Notes: a model not told the origin generated them from the letters alone. DNA of 64,000 bases from Stenotrophomonas maltophilia (GCF_004684085.1 NZ_SRHZ01000029.1:150163-214162); one strand, 5' to 3'; positions 10,596 to 21,413 are shown, counted from the first letter of the stretch. Numbers and translations are program-made.

Positions 10596-10970
10596 TCAAC
10601 CTTCCAGAATGAAGGCGGCGGCAACCTTGCGGCCTTCGCCGGCAAGGATGTTGAAGGTGCGGGCGGCGGCCGGATTGTTCATTACTTCCAGGCCGATGCC
10701 TCGGGTCAGGCAGGCCGCCATCACCACCGCCGGCGGAAACACCTGGCGGTCACCGGTGCCCAGCACGATCAGCGCCGGGTTCAGTGCCAGGATCGGCTCC
10801 AGGTCGGCCAGCTGCAGCTCGGCGGCACGTGTCACCGGCCACTGCTCGACCAACTGGTCCGGGGTCAGGAAGAAGCTGCTGCCCAGCACCTGGTCGTTGA
10901 CCTTGGCCGAGCGCCCGTCGGCAGCGCGCAGGCTGTAGGCGTAATCGGGCGGTTCGTGGTTCAGCTGCAT
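10596..10970 (-). CDS. Mth938-like domain protein (DUF498)
   Basis: Function unknown. The 124-residue product matches the Mth938/NDUFAF3-like family: an N-terminal beta-rich part, then PALIVLGTGDRQVFPP near residue 67 and RGIGLEVMNNPAAARTFNILAGEGRKVAAAFIL at the C-terminus, which are the conserved core. The ATG at 10970 is chosen; the longer reading frame upstream overlaps yhbY. It lies 13 bp downstream of yhbY on the same strand and is probably co-transcribed. Confidence 0.8.
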   Translation of the reverse strand: MQLNHEPPDYAYSLRAADGRSAKVNDQVLGSSFFLTPDQLVEQWPVTRAAELQLADLEPILALNPALIVLGTGDRQVFPPAVVMAACLTRGIGLEVMNNPAAARTFNILAGEGRKVAAAFILEG

Positions 10971-10983
10971 GGCAGTAGGGCGA

Positions 10984-11289
10984 TCAGCCGCGCGGAAGCA
11001 CGATCTGGCGCTGTTCCCTGCTCGGGCGGTACAGCACGGCGACGTGGCCGATGCGCTGCACCAGCGCGCTCTCGGTGGCGGCGACGATCTCACCGATCAT
11101 CACGTCACGGGCGTCACGGTCCTCAGCAGCGACCTTCACCTTGACCAGTTCGTGGCGCTCCAGCACTTCGTTCAGCTCAGCAATGAAGGCCGGGGTCACG
11201 CCCTTGCCGCCGGTCTGCAGCAGCGCCTTCAGGTCGTGGGCTTGGCCGCGCAGGAAACGGGTCTGGGAAGCGGTCAGGGCGATGGACAT
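10984..11289 (-). CDS. yhbY: YhbY-type CRM-domain RNA-binding protein
   Basis: Single-domain CRS1-YhbY protein associated with the 50S ribosomal precursor. The 101-residue product begins MSIALTASQTRFLRGQAHDLKALLQ and has the conserved GKGVTPAFIAELNEVLERHELVKVKV; the CRM GxxG-like loop is at the first of these. The ATG at 11289 is preferred to one four codons upstream on family length. It is divergent from rlmE, the same arrangement as in E. coli, with a 65-bp shared promoter region. Confidence 0.9.
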   Translation of the reverse strand: MSIALTASQTRFLRGQAHDLKALLQTGGKGVTPAFIAELNEVLERHELVKVKVAAEDRDARDVMIGEIVAATESALVQRIGHVAVLYRPSREQRQIVLPRG

Positions 11290-11354
11290 GCAGGAAAACA
11301 CGGTTGAATGGGGCGATCAGGGTATCATGAGGACCCCATCAGCCCCTATTTTCA

Positions 11355-11987
11355 ATGGCTACCCGCAGCAAAAGCAGCCAGCGCTGGCTCAAGGAACACT
11401 TCTCCGACCCCTTCGTGAAGAAGGCGCAGGCCGAAGGCATGCGCTCACGCGCCGCCTACAAGCTTGAAGAGCTGCTCGAACGTGACCGGCTGCTGAAGCC
11501 GCATATGGTCGTGGTCGACCTTGGCGCGGCCCCCGGCGGTTGGTCTCAGCAGGTACGGAGACAGATCGGCGATACCGGCCGCGTGCTGGCCCTGGACATT
11601 CTGGACATGCCGCCGCTGGCTGGCGTGGAGTTCCTTCATGGTGACTTCAGGGAAGAAGCCGTTCTATCGCAGTTTGAAGCCATGCTCGGGGATCAGCCGG
11701 TAGACCTTGTGCTGTCGGACATGGCCCCCAATAAGAGTGGGGTAGGCGCGGTCGACCAGCCGCGGATGATGCACCTGGCGGAGCTGGCACTGGATTTTGC
11801 CGACAACCACCTGAAGACCGGTGGGGCATTCCTGATCAAGCTGTTCCAGGGTGAAGGCTTTGACGACTACGTGCGCGACATGCGCCGCCGGTACGACAAG
11901 GTCTCCATCCGCAAGCCGGAAGCGTCGCGCAAGCGCTCTCCCGAGGTGTATGCCTTGGGTCAGGGAAAACGCGCCCACATGAAGTAA
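11355..11987 (+). CDS. rlmE: 23S rRNA (uridine(2552)-2'-O)-methyltransferase
   Basis: Methylates U2552 in the A loop of 23S rRNA late in 50S assembly. The 210-residue product has the SAM-binding motif [14 protein letters not shown] near residue 54. The K-D-K catalytic positions are visible as the Lys near 38, Asp in LVLSDMAPN near 121, and Lys in [10 protein letters not shown] near 161. ftsH follows after 69 bp in the canonical rlmE-ftsH pair. Confidence 0.96.
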   Translation: MATRSKSSQRWLKEHFSDPFVKKAQAEGMRSRAAYKLEELLERDRLLKPHMVVVDLGAAPGGWSQQVRRQIGDTGRVLALDILDMPPLAGVEFLHGDFREEAVLSQFEAMLGDQPVDLVLSDMAPNKSGVGAVDQPRMMHLAELALDFADNHLKTGGAFLIKLFQGEGFDDYVRDMRRRYDKVSIRKPEASRKRSPEVYALGQGKRAHMK

Positions 11988-12056
11988 GCTCGCAACGTAC
12001 GCAAGTTCGACCCCAACGCAACGCCAGCACTAAGAGGAACACCGGAGCCAATGAGG

Positions 12057-13991
<1,935 letters not shown>

Positions 13992-14097
13992 CGGCCTGCT
14001 GCACGTGATACCAGACGAGGCCGGGGCAACCCGGCTTCGTCGTTTCTGGGCCACCGGCCCATCCATCCCGAAGAACCGATCTGACGCTGGAGCCTGC

Positions 14098-14283
14098 ATG
14101 TCCACCCCGAAGCCCGAACCGATTTCCCACACCGCCGAAATGGTCATCGCCACCGTGGTCGGCGTGGGCGTAGGCCTTGGCGCAGACAACCTGTTGCTGG
14201 GCTGCGTGGTGGGTATCGGGGTCGGCATCGTGCTGAGCATCGCCAAGACCCTGTACGTGGACCGCAAGCGCCGCCGCCGTTGA
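14098..14283 (+). CDS. Small two-helix membrane protein
   Basis: Function not recognised. The 61-residue product has two glycine-rich hydrophobic segments, at about residues 14-30 and 33-50, separated by a short LGADNLLLG turn, and ends in a very basic tail (DRKRRRR). That charge pattern suggests both termini are cytoplasmic. It starts 106 bp after ftsH, and no strong Shine-Dalgarno sequence is seen. The coding call rests on frame composition and the membrane-protein pattern, so it is moderate. The ORF extends upstream of 14098 in frame, but that part reads as low-quality peptide over the ftsH end. Confidence 0.6.
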   Translation: MSTPKPEPISHTAEMVIATVVGVGVGLGADNLLLGCVVGIGVGIVLSIAKTLYVDRKRRRR

Positions 14284-14307
14284 GGGGGTGTCGGCAGGGC
14301 TGCGCCC

Positions 14308-14476
14308 CACCTCTGACAGATTCCGGCAGCTGTTGGTAGGTGCCGACCTTGGTCGACGCGGTAGATCCACGCCATGCGTGGATGAATCTCCATCGAAATC
14401 GAATATTTCGAGAATTGAACGAAGAGCATCCACGCATGGCGTGGATCTACTCGATCGCGGAAATCTGTCAGAGGTG
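14308..14476. repeat. Nested inverted-repeat element with a SMAG dimer in the centre
   Basis: The outer arms are a perfect 15-bp inverted repeat: CACCTCTGACAGATT at 14308-14322 and its complement at 14462-14476. Inside are a GTAGGTGCCGACC-type REP at about 14336-14356 and an inverted pair of GTAG palindromes at 14361-14383 and 14428-14450. Those two are identical to the terminal CAT-loop units of the 6.3-kb array. The 44 bp between the pair are AT-rich for this genome. No gene is seen. Confidence 0.8.
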
Positions 14477-14481
14477 AGGCG

Positions 14482-14645
14482 GTGTCGGATTGCGGGGTGT
14501 CAGCCGCATGGATGCGGCTGCCAAGCCTACAAGGACGTACTTGCGGCGTCCCCGCAATCCGGCACCGCCTCGCCCAACCACGGAATCTCGCCTTTGCTTT
14601 GGCTTTTGATCTGGTCTCTGCGGGTGCAGGGCGCCGCCCTGCCGA
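14482..14645 (-). repeat. Composite intergenic repeat, copy 1 (shared with the window end)
   Basis: Read on the minus strand this has GCAGGGC-GGC-GCCCTGC, then a degenerate CAAAGC-like hexamer run (AAAAGCCAAAGCAAAGG), a GCGGTGCCGGATTGCGGG stretch, the motif GCAAGTACGTCCTTGTAGGC, and a terminal palindrome AGCCGCAT-CC-ATGCGGCT. The same modules in the same order occur at 63857-64000. It fills the gap before folP. No ORF with support is seen. Confidence 0.75.
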
Positions 14646-14681
14646 ACTAAACTACCCGCCGTTGTCCCTGCAGGATTGCCC

Positions 14682-15578
14682 ATGTTCGATACCTCGCCCC
14701 AGCTCGATTGCGCCGGCCGCATCCTGCGCCTCGACCGTGCCCGGGTCATGGGCATCGTCAACGTCACCCCGGATTCGTTTTCCGATGGCGGCGCGCACGA
14801 CACCACCGAGGCCGCGGTCGCACATGGCCTCAAACTGGTCGAGGAAGGCGCAGACCTGCTCGATATCGGTGGCGAATCGACCCGCCCGGGCGCTGCGCCC
14901 GTATCGGTCGAGGAGGAACTGCGCCGGGTGATTCCGGTGATCGAGCAGCTGGCCGCTCGTACCCAGGTGCCGATCAGCATCGACACCTTCAAGCCCGAGG
15001 TGATGCGCGCGGCGGTGCCGGCCGGCGCCGGCATGATCAACGACATCTTCGGCCTGCGTCAGGAAGGTGCGCTTGAGGCCGCCGCTGAAAGTGGAGTGCC
15101 GGTGGTGCTGATGCATATGCAGGGCGAGCCGGGCCACATGCAGGCCGATCCACACTACGACGACGTGGTGGCCGAGGTGCATGGCTTCCTGGTGCAGCGC
15201 CTGTTCGCCGCAGAGATGGCCGGCATCGCGAAGAAGAATCTGCTGATTGATCTCGGTTTCGGCTTCGGCAAGAGCACCGCCCACAACATGACCCTGCTGG
15301 CGCGCTCGGAGCGTTTCCTGGAGCTGGGCGTGCCGATGCTGGCCGGCCTGTCGCGCAAACGCAGCCTGGGCGAACTGACCGGCCGCGACATGCCGTCCGA
15401 ACGGGTGGCGGCGTCCGTGGCCGCGCATCTGATCGCGGTCCAGCGTGGCGCGCGCATCGTGCGCGTGCATGACGTGGGCGCCACCGTCGATGCGCTGAAG
15501 ATCTGGCAGGCGGTCGAAGCGGTGCCGACGCCGCGCGCCGACGCGACGCCGACGATCCGCTGGCCGGACGAAGACTGA
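14682..15578 (+). CDS. folP: Dihydropteroate synthase
   Basis: Joins p-aminobenzoate to dihydropterin pyrophosphate in folate synthesis; it is the sulfonamide target. The 298-residue product has signature [16 protein letters not shown] near residue 23, the pterin-binding block [13 protein letters not shown] near 62, and [11 protein letters not shown] and GLSRKRSLG later. An AGGA 6 nt before ATG 14682 favours it over a TTG two codons upstream. The stop overlaps miaA (TGATG). The usual downstream partner glmM is not here. Confidence 0.95.
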   Translation: MFDTSPQLDCAGRILRLDRARVMGIVNVTPDSFSDGGAHDTTEAAVAHGLKLVEEGADLLDIGGESTRPGAAPVSVEEELRRVIPVIEQLAARTQVPISIDTFKPEVMRAAVPAGAGMINDIFGLRQEGALEAAAESGVPVVLMHMQGEPGHMQADPHYDDVVAEVHGFLVQRLFAAEMAGIAKKNLLIDLGFGFGKSTAHNMTLLARSERFLELGVPMLAGLSRKRSLGELTGRDMPSERVAASVAAHLIAVQRGARIVRVHDVGATVDALKIWQAVEAVPTPRADATPTIRWPDED

Positions 15579-16531
15579 TGGGCATTGACCGGCGGCCACT
15601 GGCGATCGCCGTGATGGGGCCGACCGCCAGTGGCAAGACCGCCACCGCGATCGCCCTGGCGCAGCAGCTGGATGGCGAAATCGTCAGCGTCGATTCGGCG
15701 CTGGTGTATCGCCATCTGGACATTGGCTCGGCCAAGCCCGATGCGGCCGAGCGCGCGCAGGCACCCCATCATCTGCTGGACCTGCGTGACCCGTGGCAGA
15801 CCTATTCGGCGGCCGAATTCGCCGCCGATGCGGGGCGAGTCGTCGCGGACATCGTGGCGCGCGGTAAAACGCCGATCCTGGCCGGTGGCACCGGCCTGTA
15901 TTTCCGGGCGCTGCTGCAGGGCCTGTCGCCGATGCCGGAGGCCGATCCGGCGACGCGCGAAACGCTCAGTGCCGAAGCGGCCGAACGTGGCTGGACCGCC
16001 TTGCACGCTGAGCTGGCCAAGGTCGATCCAGTCGCGGCCGCACGCATCCATGCCACCGACCCGCAGCGCATCCAGCGTGCACTGGAGGTCTACCGCCTGA
16101 CCGGTATCCCGATCAGCGAGTGGCAGCGGCGGCCCGGCGTGGCGCGGTTGCCGGTGCGCAGCCTCAAGCTGATCCTGGCCCCGCGTGACCGCGCGGTGCT
16201 GCACCAGCGCATCGAGGCGCGCCTGGACGTCATGCTGGCGCAGGGCTTTCTTGACGAGGTGCAGGCATTGCGTGCGATGCCCGAAATGGCCGCCGTGGAA
16301 GCGCCGCTGGACCTGCCGGCGGTGCGCGCGGTCGGCTATCGCCAGGCCTGGGAATACCTGGACGGGGAGGGTGATGCCGCCCGTTTCCGTGACAAGGCGA
16401 TCTTCGCCACCCGCCAGTTGGCCAAGCGCCAGCTGACCTGGCTGCGCGGCGAGCTTGATGCGCGCTGGTTCGACCCCCATATGGATCAGGAGCGCCTGGC
16501 CCGCGCGGTGTCGACCTTCGTTGCACGCTGA
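15578..16531 (+). CDS. miaA: tRNA dimethylallyltransferase
   Basis: Adds the isopentenyl group to A37 of tRNAs that read UNN codons. The 317-residue product has P-loop GPTASGKT near residue 13, [16 protein letters not shown] near 38, and [13 protein letters not shown] near 104. The C-terminal [12 protein letters not shown] motif is present. It overlaps the folP stop by 1 bp. hfq follows after 96 bp, the conserved miaA-hfq-hflX order. Confidence 0.95.
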   Translation: MGIDRRPLAIAVMGPTASGKTATAIALAQQLDGEIVSVDSALVYRHLDIGSAKPDAAERAQAPHHLLDLRDPWQTYSAAEFAADAGRVVADIVARGKTPILAGGTGLYFRALLQGLSPMPEADPATRETLSAEAAERGWTALHAELAKVDPVAAARIHATDPQRIQRALEVYRLTGIPISEWQRRPGVARLPVRSLKLILAPRDRAVLHQRIEARLDVMLAQGFLDEVQALRAMPEMAAVEAPLDLPAVRAVGYRQAWEYLDGEGDAARFRDKAIFATRQLAKRQLTWLRGELDARWFDPHMDQERLARAVSTFVAR

Positions 16532-16627
16532 ACCCCCGCCAGCCGTGTAACATCATCGGTCGGTGGGCGGCTCGGGGGCCGCGGCAACCGCCGGCAACCC
16601 AATAAGAACAATAATCAGGAGTGTGCA

Positions 16628-16903
16628 ATGTCCAAGGGACAATCGCTGCAGGATCCTTTCTTGAACGCACTGCGGCGCGAACGCGTGCCGGTTTCGGTGT
16701 ATCTGGTAAACGGCATCAAGCTGCAGGGCACGATCGAGTCGTTCGACCAGTTCGTGGTCCTGCTGCGCAATACGGTCAGTCAGATGGTCTACAAGCACGC
16801 CATTTCCACGGTGGTGCCGGCCCGCAATGTGAAGGTGGGCCCGGGCGGTGGATATGTGCAGTCGGGTGAAGGTGGTCAGGCAGGTGATGAAGCAGACGAG
16901 TAA
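16628..16903 (+). CDS. hfq: RNA chaperone Hfq
   Basis: Hexameric Sm-like protein that pairs small RNAs with mRNAs. The 91-residue product has Sm1 ([25 protein letters not shown], about residues 21-45) and Sm2 with the hallmark [10 protein letters not shown] near 55. A 30-residue Gly/acidic tail ends in DEADE. The 96-bp leader contains CAGGAG just before the ATG. hflX begins 14 bp after the stop. Confidence 0.98.
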   Translation: MSKGQSLQDPFLNALRRERVPVSVYLVNGIKLQGTIESFDQFVVLLRNTVSQMVYKHAISTVVPARNVKVGPGGGYVQSGEGGQAGDEADE

Positions 16904-16917
16904 GACCGGAGCGGTGA

Positions 16918-18228
16918 ATGTTTGACCGCTCGAAAAAGGGCGAACACGCCCTGTTGATCCAGCCGCACTTCGGCAAGCTGGAAGACGATGTGCTGGAAGA
17001 ATTCGGCGATCTGGCCCGCTCTGCCGGGGCCAGCATTGCTGCCACCATCACTGCGCGCCTGGATCGCCCCAATCCCTCGACCCTGATCGGCAGCGGAAAG
17101 CTGGATGAGATCAAGGCAGCGGCCGATGCCAGCGGTGCCGACCTGATCCTGGTCAACCATGCGTTGAGCCCGGGCCAGGAACGCAATCTGGAACGCTTCC
17201 TGGAGCGTCGGGTGATCGACCGTACCGGTCTGATCCTGGATATCTTCGCCCAGCGAGCGCGTAGCCATGAAGGCAAGCTGCAGGTCGAACTGGCCCAGTT
17301 GCGCCATATGGCGACGCGGCTGGTGCGCGGCTGGACCCATCTGGAGCGCCAGCGCGGTGGTTCGATCGGTCTGCGCGGCCCGGGTGAAACCCAGCTGGAA
17401 ACCGACCGCCGCCTGCTGCAGAAGCGGGTCGAGCAGCTGCAGAAGCGACTGGAAAAGGTCGAGGTGCAGCGCACCCAGATGCGCCGTGCGCGTGTGCGCA
17501 GCGAACTGCCGCGCGTGGCCCTGGTCGGCTACACCAATGCGGGCAAATCAACGTTGTTCAACGCGATGACCGGCGCTGAGGCCTATGCCGCCGATCAGCT
17601 GTTCGCCACGCTGGACCCGACCGTGCGCCGCATTGCCGTGCCCGGTGGCAACGTGGTGCTGGCTGACACGGTCGGTTTTGTTCGCGACCTGCCGCATGAC
17701 CTGGTGGCCGCGTTCCGCTCGACCCTGTCTGAAGCGCGCGAAGCGGATTTCCTGCTGCACCTTGTCGATGCTGCCGATCCGCATCGCGAGGAGCGCATCG
17801 CCCAGGTGGACGAAGTGCTGACAGCCGTCGGTGCTGGCGACCTGCCGCAACTGCTGGTGTTCAACAAGATCGACCGCATCGAGGGTGCCGAAGTGCGCCA
17901 CGATGGCCAGGACGGCGTGCCGGATGAATCTCGGCGTGAGCGGGTGTGGATTTCCGCACGCGACGGGCAGGGCATCGAGCTGTTGCAGGCCGTGCTCGGC
18001 AAACGCCTGGGGCTGCAGCATGTCACCGGCGAACTACGCCTGCCGCCGGATGCGGGGCGCCTGCGCGCGCGCCTGCACCAGCTGGAGGTGATCCGCAGCG
18101 AGCAGGCCGATGAAGACGGCTGGCTGCTGCAGGTCGACCTGCCGATTGCCGAAGCCGAAAAGCTGGCCGCCAGTGCCGACGGCGCGCCGATCCGGGCGCT
18201 GCTGCCGGAAAAGCTGCCGGAGTGGTGA
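16918..18228 (+). CDS. hflX: Ribosome-associated GTPase HflX
   Basis: GTPase that binds the 50S subunit and splits stalled ribosomes. The 436-residue product has an N-terminal HflX domain with ARSHEGKLQVELAQL near residue 115 and GSIGLRGPGETQLE near 150, then a coiled coil. The GTPase domain follows, with G1 GYTNAGKST near 203, G3 DTVGFVRDLP near 250 and G4 NKID near 317. It is 14 bp downstream of hfq and probably in the same operon. Confidence 0.95.
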   Translation: MFDRSKKGEHALLIQPHFGKLEDDVLEEFGDLARSAGASIAATITARLDRPNPSTLIGSGKLDEIKAAADASGADLILVNHALSPGQERNLERFLERRVIDRTGLILDIFAQRARSHEGKLQVELAQLRHMATRLVRGWTHLERQRGGSIGLRGPGETQLETDRRLLQKRVEQLQKRLEKVEVQRTQMRRARVRSELPRVALVGYTNAGKSTLFNAMTGAEAYAADQLFATLDPTVRRIAVPGGNVVLADTVGFVRDLPHDLVAAFRSTLSEAREADFLLHLVDAADPHREERIAQVDEVLTAVGAGDLPQLLVFNKIDRIEGAEVRHDGQDGVPDESRRERVWISARDGQGIELLQAVLGKRLGLQHVTGELRLPPDAGRLRARLHQLEVIRSEQADEDGWLLQVDLPIAEAEKLAASADGAPIRALLPEKLPEW

Positions 18229-18259
18229 GGTCGCGCCGGGTCATGCCCTGCCCGGCAAG

Positions 18260-18282
18260 GTAGTGCCGGCCGCTGGCCGGCA
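18260..18282 (+). repeat. GTAG-headed REP between hflX and pncC
   Basis: Reads GTAGTGCCGGCC-GCT-GGCCGGCA, a GTAG head with a strong 7-8 bp stem. It is the only structured element in the 132 bp between the two genes and probably ends the hfq-hflX transcript. Confidence 0.7.
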
Positions 18283-18360
18283 GCTGCTACGTCGTGGCGC
18301 GCGACATCCAACTGTCATCTGCGGTACAACGTGCAGGTTCTTCACCCCACGATCATGCCG

Positions 18361-18855
18361 ATGTCCACTCCTACCGACGCCGATCTCAATGCCCAGTCCG
18401 CCGCGCTCGGGCAGCGCCTGCAGCAGGCCTCGCTGCAGCTGGTGACCGCCGAAAGCTGCAGTGGCGGCTGGATCGCCAAGTGCATGACCGACATCGCCGG
18501 TTCCTCGGCGTTCTTCGACTGCGGCATGGTCGTCTACAGCTACGAAGCCAAGCAGCGCCTGCTCGGCGTGCGCGCGCAGACCCTGGAGCAGTTCGGCGCG
18601 GTCAGCCGCGAAACCGTGCTGGAAATGGTGTCCGGTGCGCTGGTCAATTCCGGCGCCGGCATCGCCGTGGCGGTGACCGGTATCGCCGGCCCCGGTGGCG
18701 GCAGCCCGGACAAGCCGGTTGGCAGCGTCTGGATCGGCTGGAAGCGCCGGGGCGGCTACGCCCGCGCCGAGCTGTTCCAGTTCGATGGCGACCGCGAAAC
18801 CATCCGCCGGCAAACCGTGGCGGCAGCATTGCGCGGTATCGACGCCCAGCTGTGA
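18361..18855 (+). CDS. pncC: Nicotinamide-nucleotide amidohydrolase (CinA C-terminal domain protein)
   Basis: Deamidates NMN to nicotinate mononucleotide in pyridine-nucleotide recycling. The product of about 164 residues is a stand-alone CinA-C domain with TAESCSGGWIAKCMTDIAGSS near residue 28 and the glycine-rich AVTGIAGPGGGSPDKPVGSVWIGW near 103. Starts at 18331, 18355 and 18361 are all in frame and none has a clear RBS, so the exact start is uncertain. A pncC-type gene upstream of recA matches the E. coli order pncC-recA-recX-alaS-csrA, although ubiB and lexA intervene here. Confidence 0.87.
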   Translation: MSTPTDADLNAQSAALGQRLQQASLQLVTAESCSGGWIAKCMTDIAGSSAFFDCGMVVYSYEAKQRLLGVRAQTLEQFGAVSRETVLEMVSGALVNSGAGIAVAVTGIAGPGGGSPDKPVGSVWIGWKRRGGYARAELFQFDGDRETIRRQTVAAALRGIDAQL

Positions 18856-18886
18856 CATGCTGCTCCGGTAATTGTCCGGAGCACGC

Positions 18887-20572
18887 ATGATGTGGGAAAC
18901 GCTGGGCACCGTCCGTGACCTGGGCCGACTGCAGGAAATCGCCGTCGTCCTGATCCGCTATGGCTTCGGCGACGTGGTGCGGCGCATTGGCCTGGCCAGC
19001 ACATTGGAGCGGGCAGGGCGCCTTCTGCATTGGAACGAGGAGCGGCAGGAACTGCTGCGGATGACCGCGCCGGTGCGTGTGCGCAGCGCGATGCAGGATC
19101 TCGGCCCGACCTTCGTCAAGCTCGGCCAGGTACTTGCGACCCGCGTTGATCTGCTGCCGCCGGAATGGATCGCCGAGCTCTCTGAGCTGCAGAATGCGGT
19201 GCCGGCGCTGCCATACGCGGATATCCGCGAGCAGCTCGAAGCCGATCTTGGTGCGTCTCCGCAGGACGTGTTCGCTTTCCTCGATGAAACCCCGATGGCC
19301 GCCGCCTCGCTGGCGCAGGCCCACCGCGCGCGCCTGCATGACGGTCGCGAGGTAGTGCTGAAAGTGCGCCGCCCGGGTATCCGCGATGTGGTCGAGGCCG
19401 ACCTGCGGCTGCTTGCCCGCCTGGCCGAGATCGTTGAAGCACGTCTGCCGGACCTGCGTCGCTATCGACCGGCCGAGGTCGTGCAGCAGTTCACCGTATC
19501 GCTGCGCCGCGAACTGGACTTCGCCGCTGAATGCCGCAATGCCGAGCGCATCGCGCGCAACTTCAAAGGCCGCGACGACATCCTGATTCCGAACGTGCAC
19601 TGGCAGTGGACCTGCGAGAGCCTGAACGTGCAGGACTTTGTGGACGGCATTCCTGGCCGTGACCTGGCCGGCGTCGACGCGGCGGGGCTGGACCGGCGCG
19701 AACTGGCGCGGCGCGGCGCCGATATCGTGCTGAAGATGGTGCTGGAGGACGGCAGCTTCCACGCCGATCCGCATCCGGGCAACATCATCTACCTGCGAGA
19801 CGGCCGCATCGGTGTGATCGATTTCGGCATGGTCGGCGCGCTGTCCGAAGTGCGTCGCTTCCAGGTCGCGCAGCTGCTGCACGGGCTGGTCGAGCAGGAC
19901 CCGCAGGGCGTGGCCGACGTGCTGCTGGACTGGGCCGGCGGGGTGGAAGTGGATGAGAACCGGCTGCAGCACGACATCAGCCAGTTCGTCGATCAGTACC
20001 GCGGCGTGCCGCTGAAGGATCTGCGCATCGGCCTGATGCTGGGCGACATCACCCAGCTGCTGCGCAGCTACAGCCTGACCCTGCCGGCCGACCTCGCGTT
20101 GATGATCAAGGCGTTCCTGACCCTGGAAGGCATGGGCCGGCAGCTGGACCCGGATTTCGACATGGCCAGTGCCGCGCGCCCGTTCCTGGAGCGGGTGGTG
20201 CTGCAACGCTATGCGCCCAAGGCGCTGCTGAAGCGGGGCCGGCGCAGCCTGCTGGGCCTGGTCGACTTCGCTGGCGAACTGCCGCGCGACCTGCGCAAGC
20301 TGGTCCAGGCCGCGCGTCGCGGGCGTCTGCAGCTGAAGGTGGAAACCACGGCGCTGCAGGGCTTCGGCGAACAGGTCAACCGCGCGGCGAATCGACTGGT
20401 GATGGGCATCGTTACTGCGGCGCTGATCATCGGCTCGTCGATCGTGATGCACAGCGTTGGCGGGGTTTCCAGCCGCTGGCTGCTGGCGCTGGGCGTGTGT
20501 GGCTTCATCGGCGCCGGCTTCTGCGGCGTGTGGATACTGTTTTCGATCTGGAGAAGCGGTAAGCACGCCTAG
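18887..20572 (+). CDS. ubiB: UbiB/AarF (ABC1) family atypical kinase
   Basis: Membrane-bound ATPase/kinase-like protein required for ubiquinone biosynthesis in E. coli. The 561-residue product has the family hallmark KLGQVLATRVDLLPPEW near residue 77, AAASLAQAHRARLHDGREVVLKVRRPG near 140, the Mg-loop HADPHPGN near 290, IDFGMVG near 305, and two C-terminal membrane helices at about 505-555. GGAG at 18878-18881 suits ATG 18887. It lies between pncC and lexA, away from ubiE/ubiJ, so it could be a second family member; the gene symbol is therefore tentative. Confidence 0.78.
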   Translation: MMWETLGTVRDLGRLQEIAVVLIRYGFGDVVRRIGLASTLERAGRLLHWNEERQELLRMTAPVRVRSAMQDLGPTFVKLGQVLATRVDLLPPEWIAELSELQNAVPALPYADIREQLEADLGASPQDVFAFLDETPMAAASLAQAHRARLHDGREVVLKVRRPGIRDVVEADLRLLARLAEIVEARLPDLRRYRPAEVVQQFTVSLRRELDFAAECRNAERIARNFKGRDDILIPNVHWQWTCESLNVQDFVDGIPGRDLAGVDAAGLDRRELARRGADIVLKMVLEDGSFHADPHPGNIIYLRDGRIGVIDFGMVGALSEVRRFQVAQLLHGLVEQDPQGVADVLLDWAGGVEVDENRLQHDISQFVDQYRGVPLKDLRIGLMLGDITQLLRSYSLTLPADLALMIKAFLTLEGMGRQLDPDFDMASAARPFLERVVLQRYAPKALLKRGRRSLLGLVDFAGELPRDLRKLVQAARRGRLQLKVETTALQGFGEQVNRAANRLVMGIVTAALIIGSSIVMHSVGGVSSRWLLALGVCGFIGAGFCGVWILFSIWRSGKHA

Positions 20573-20585
20573 CGCGCTTACCGCA

Positions 20586-20650
20586 GCGGTTCCCAGCGGG
20601 AACCGCGGAATCGCTGCGCGATTCCTGTAGAGCCGACCGCTTGTCGGTGC
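20586..20650 (+). terminator. Three consecutive hairpins after ubiB, the last a GTAG REP
   Basis: GCGGTTCCC-AGC-GGGAACCGC (20586-20606), GGAATCG/CGATTCC (20607-20625) and a GTAGAGCCGACC-type REP (20627-20650) lie back to back. No U-run follows, so they may stall or stabilise rather than terminate by the intrinsic mechanism. They separate ubiB from the SOS-controlled lexA promoter. Confidence 0.6.
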
Positions 20651-20741
20651 CTTTGCTCCTGGTGCCAGCCCATGCCCGGCGATGCTTGCCGAGCATGCCT
20701 CGGCCCAACAGGCCCGCACCACCCCATGTCGTTTTCGGCAC

Positions 20742-20775
20742 TTGCAGTCCCGCATGTTAGTAGTAATACTACTAA
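20742..20775 (+). promoter_or_regulatory. lexA promoter with SOS box (LexA operator 20757-20775)
   Basis: The perfect palindrome TTAGTAGTAATACTACTAA at 20757-20775 matches the Xanthomonad LexA motif TTAG-N6-TACTA. A candidate -35 TTGCAG (20742-20747) and -10 TAATAC (20764-20769) are spaced 16 bp, so the -10 lies inside the operator. Initiation would fall at about 20776, just before the lexA ATG at 20778. LexA binding would block the promoter directly, giving autorepression. Confidence 0.9.
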
Positions 20776-20777
20776 CC

Positions 20778-21413
20778 ATGGACCTGACCGACACCCAGCA
20801 GGCGATCCTGCAGTTGATCGCCGAGCGTATCGAGAGCGAAGGCGCACCGCCGTCGCAGACTGAAATCGCACGCGCATTCGGCTTCAAGGGCGTCCGCGCG
20901 GCCCAGTACCACCTGGAAGCCCTAGAGCAGGCCGGTGCGATCCGTCGCATCCCCGGCCAGGCCCGCGGCATCCGCCTGGTGCAGGCGCCACCCTTGGAGA
21001 CGCTGGCGGAGCCGGGTCTGCCCGACAGCGTCCTGCGCCTGCCGGTGCTGGGCCGGGTCGCAGCGGGCCTGCCGATCGGCGCCGACATCGGCTCGGACGA
21101 TTTCGTGGTGCTGGATCGGGTGTTCTTCTCGCCGGCGCCGGATTACCTGCTGAAGGTGCAGGGCGATTCGATGATCGACGAGGGCATCTTCGACGGTGAC
21201 CTGATCGGCGTGCACCGCACCCGCGACGCCCATTCCGGGCAGATCGTGGTGGCTCGCATCGATGACGAGATCACCGTCAAGCTGCTGAAGATCGCCAAGG
21301 ACCGGATCCGCCTGCTTCCGCGCAACCCCGATTACAAGCCGATCGAGGTGCTGCCGGACCAGGACTTCTCGATCGAAGGCCTCTATTGCGGCTTGCTGCG
21401 ACCCAACCGTTGA
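20778..21413 (+). CDS. lexA: LexA repressor
   Basis: Represses SOS genes and self-cleaves when RecA is activated. The 211-residue product has an N-terminal winged helix (about 1-65), the Ala96-Gly97 cleavage bond in GRVAAGLP, catalytic Ser131 in GDSMIDEG and Lys168 in ITVKLLK. Starts at 20682 and 20754 are in frame, but the first lacks support and the second would place the start before the SOS box. ATG 20778 fits family length and leaves almost no 5' leader. recA follows after about 200 bp. Confidence 0.96.
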   Translation: MDLTDTQQAILQLIAERIESEGAPPSQTEIARAFGFKGVRAAQYHLEALEQAGAIRRIPGQARGIRLVQAPPLETLAEPGLPDSVLRLPVLGRVAAGLPIGADIGSDDFVVLDRVFFSPAPDYLLKVQGDSMIDEGIFDGDLIGVHRTRDAHSGQIVVARIDDEITVKLLKIAKDRIRLLPRNPDYKPIEVLPDQDFSIEGLYCGLLRPNR

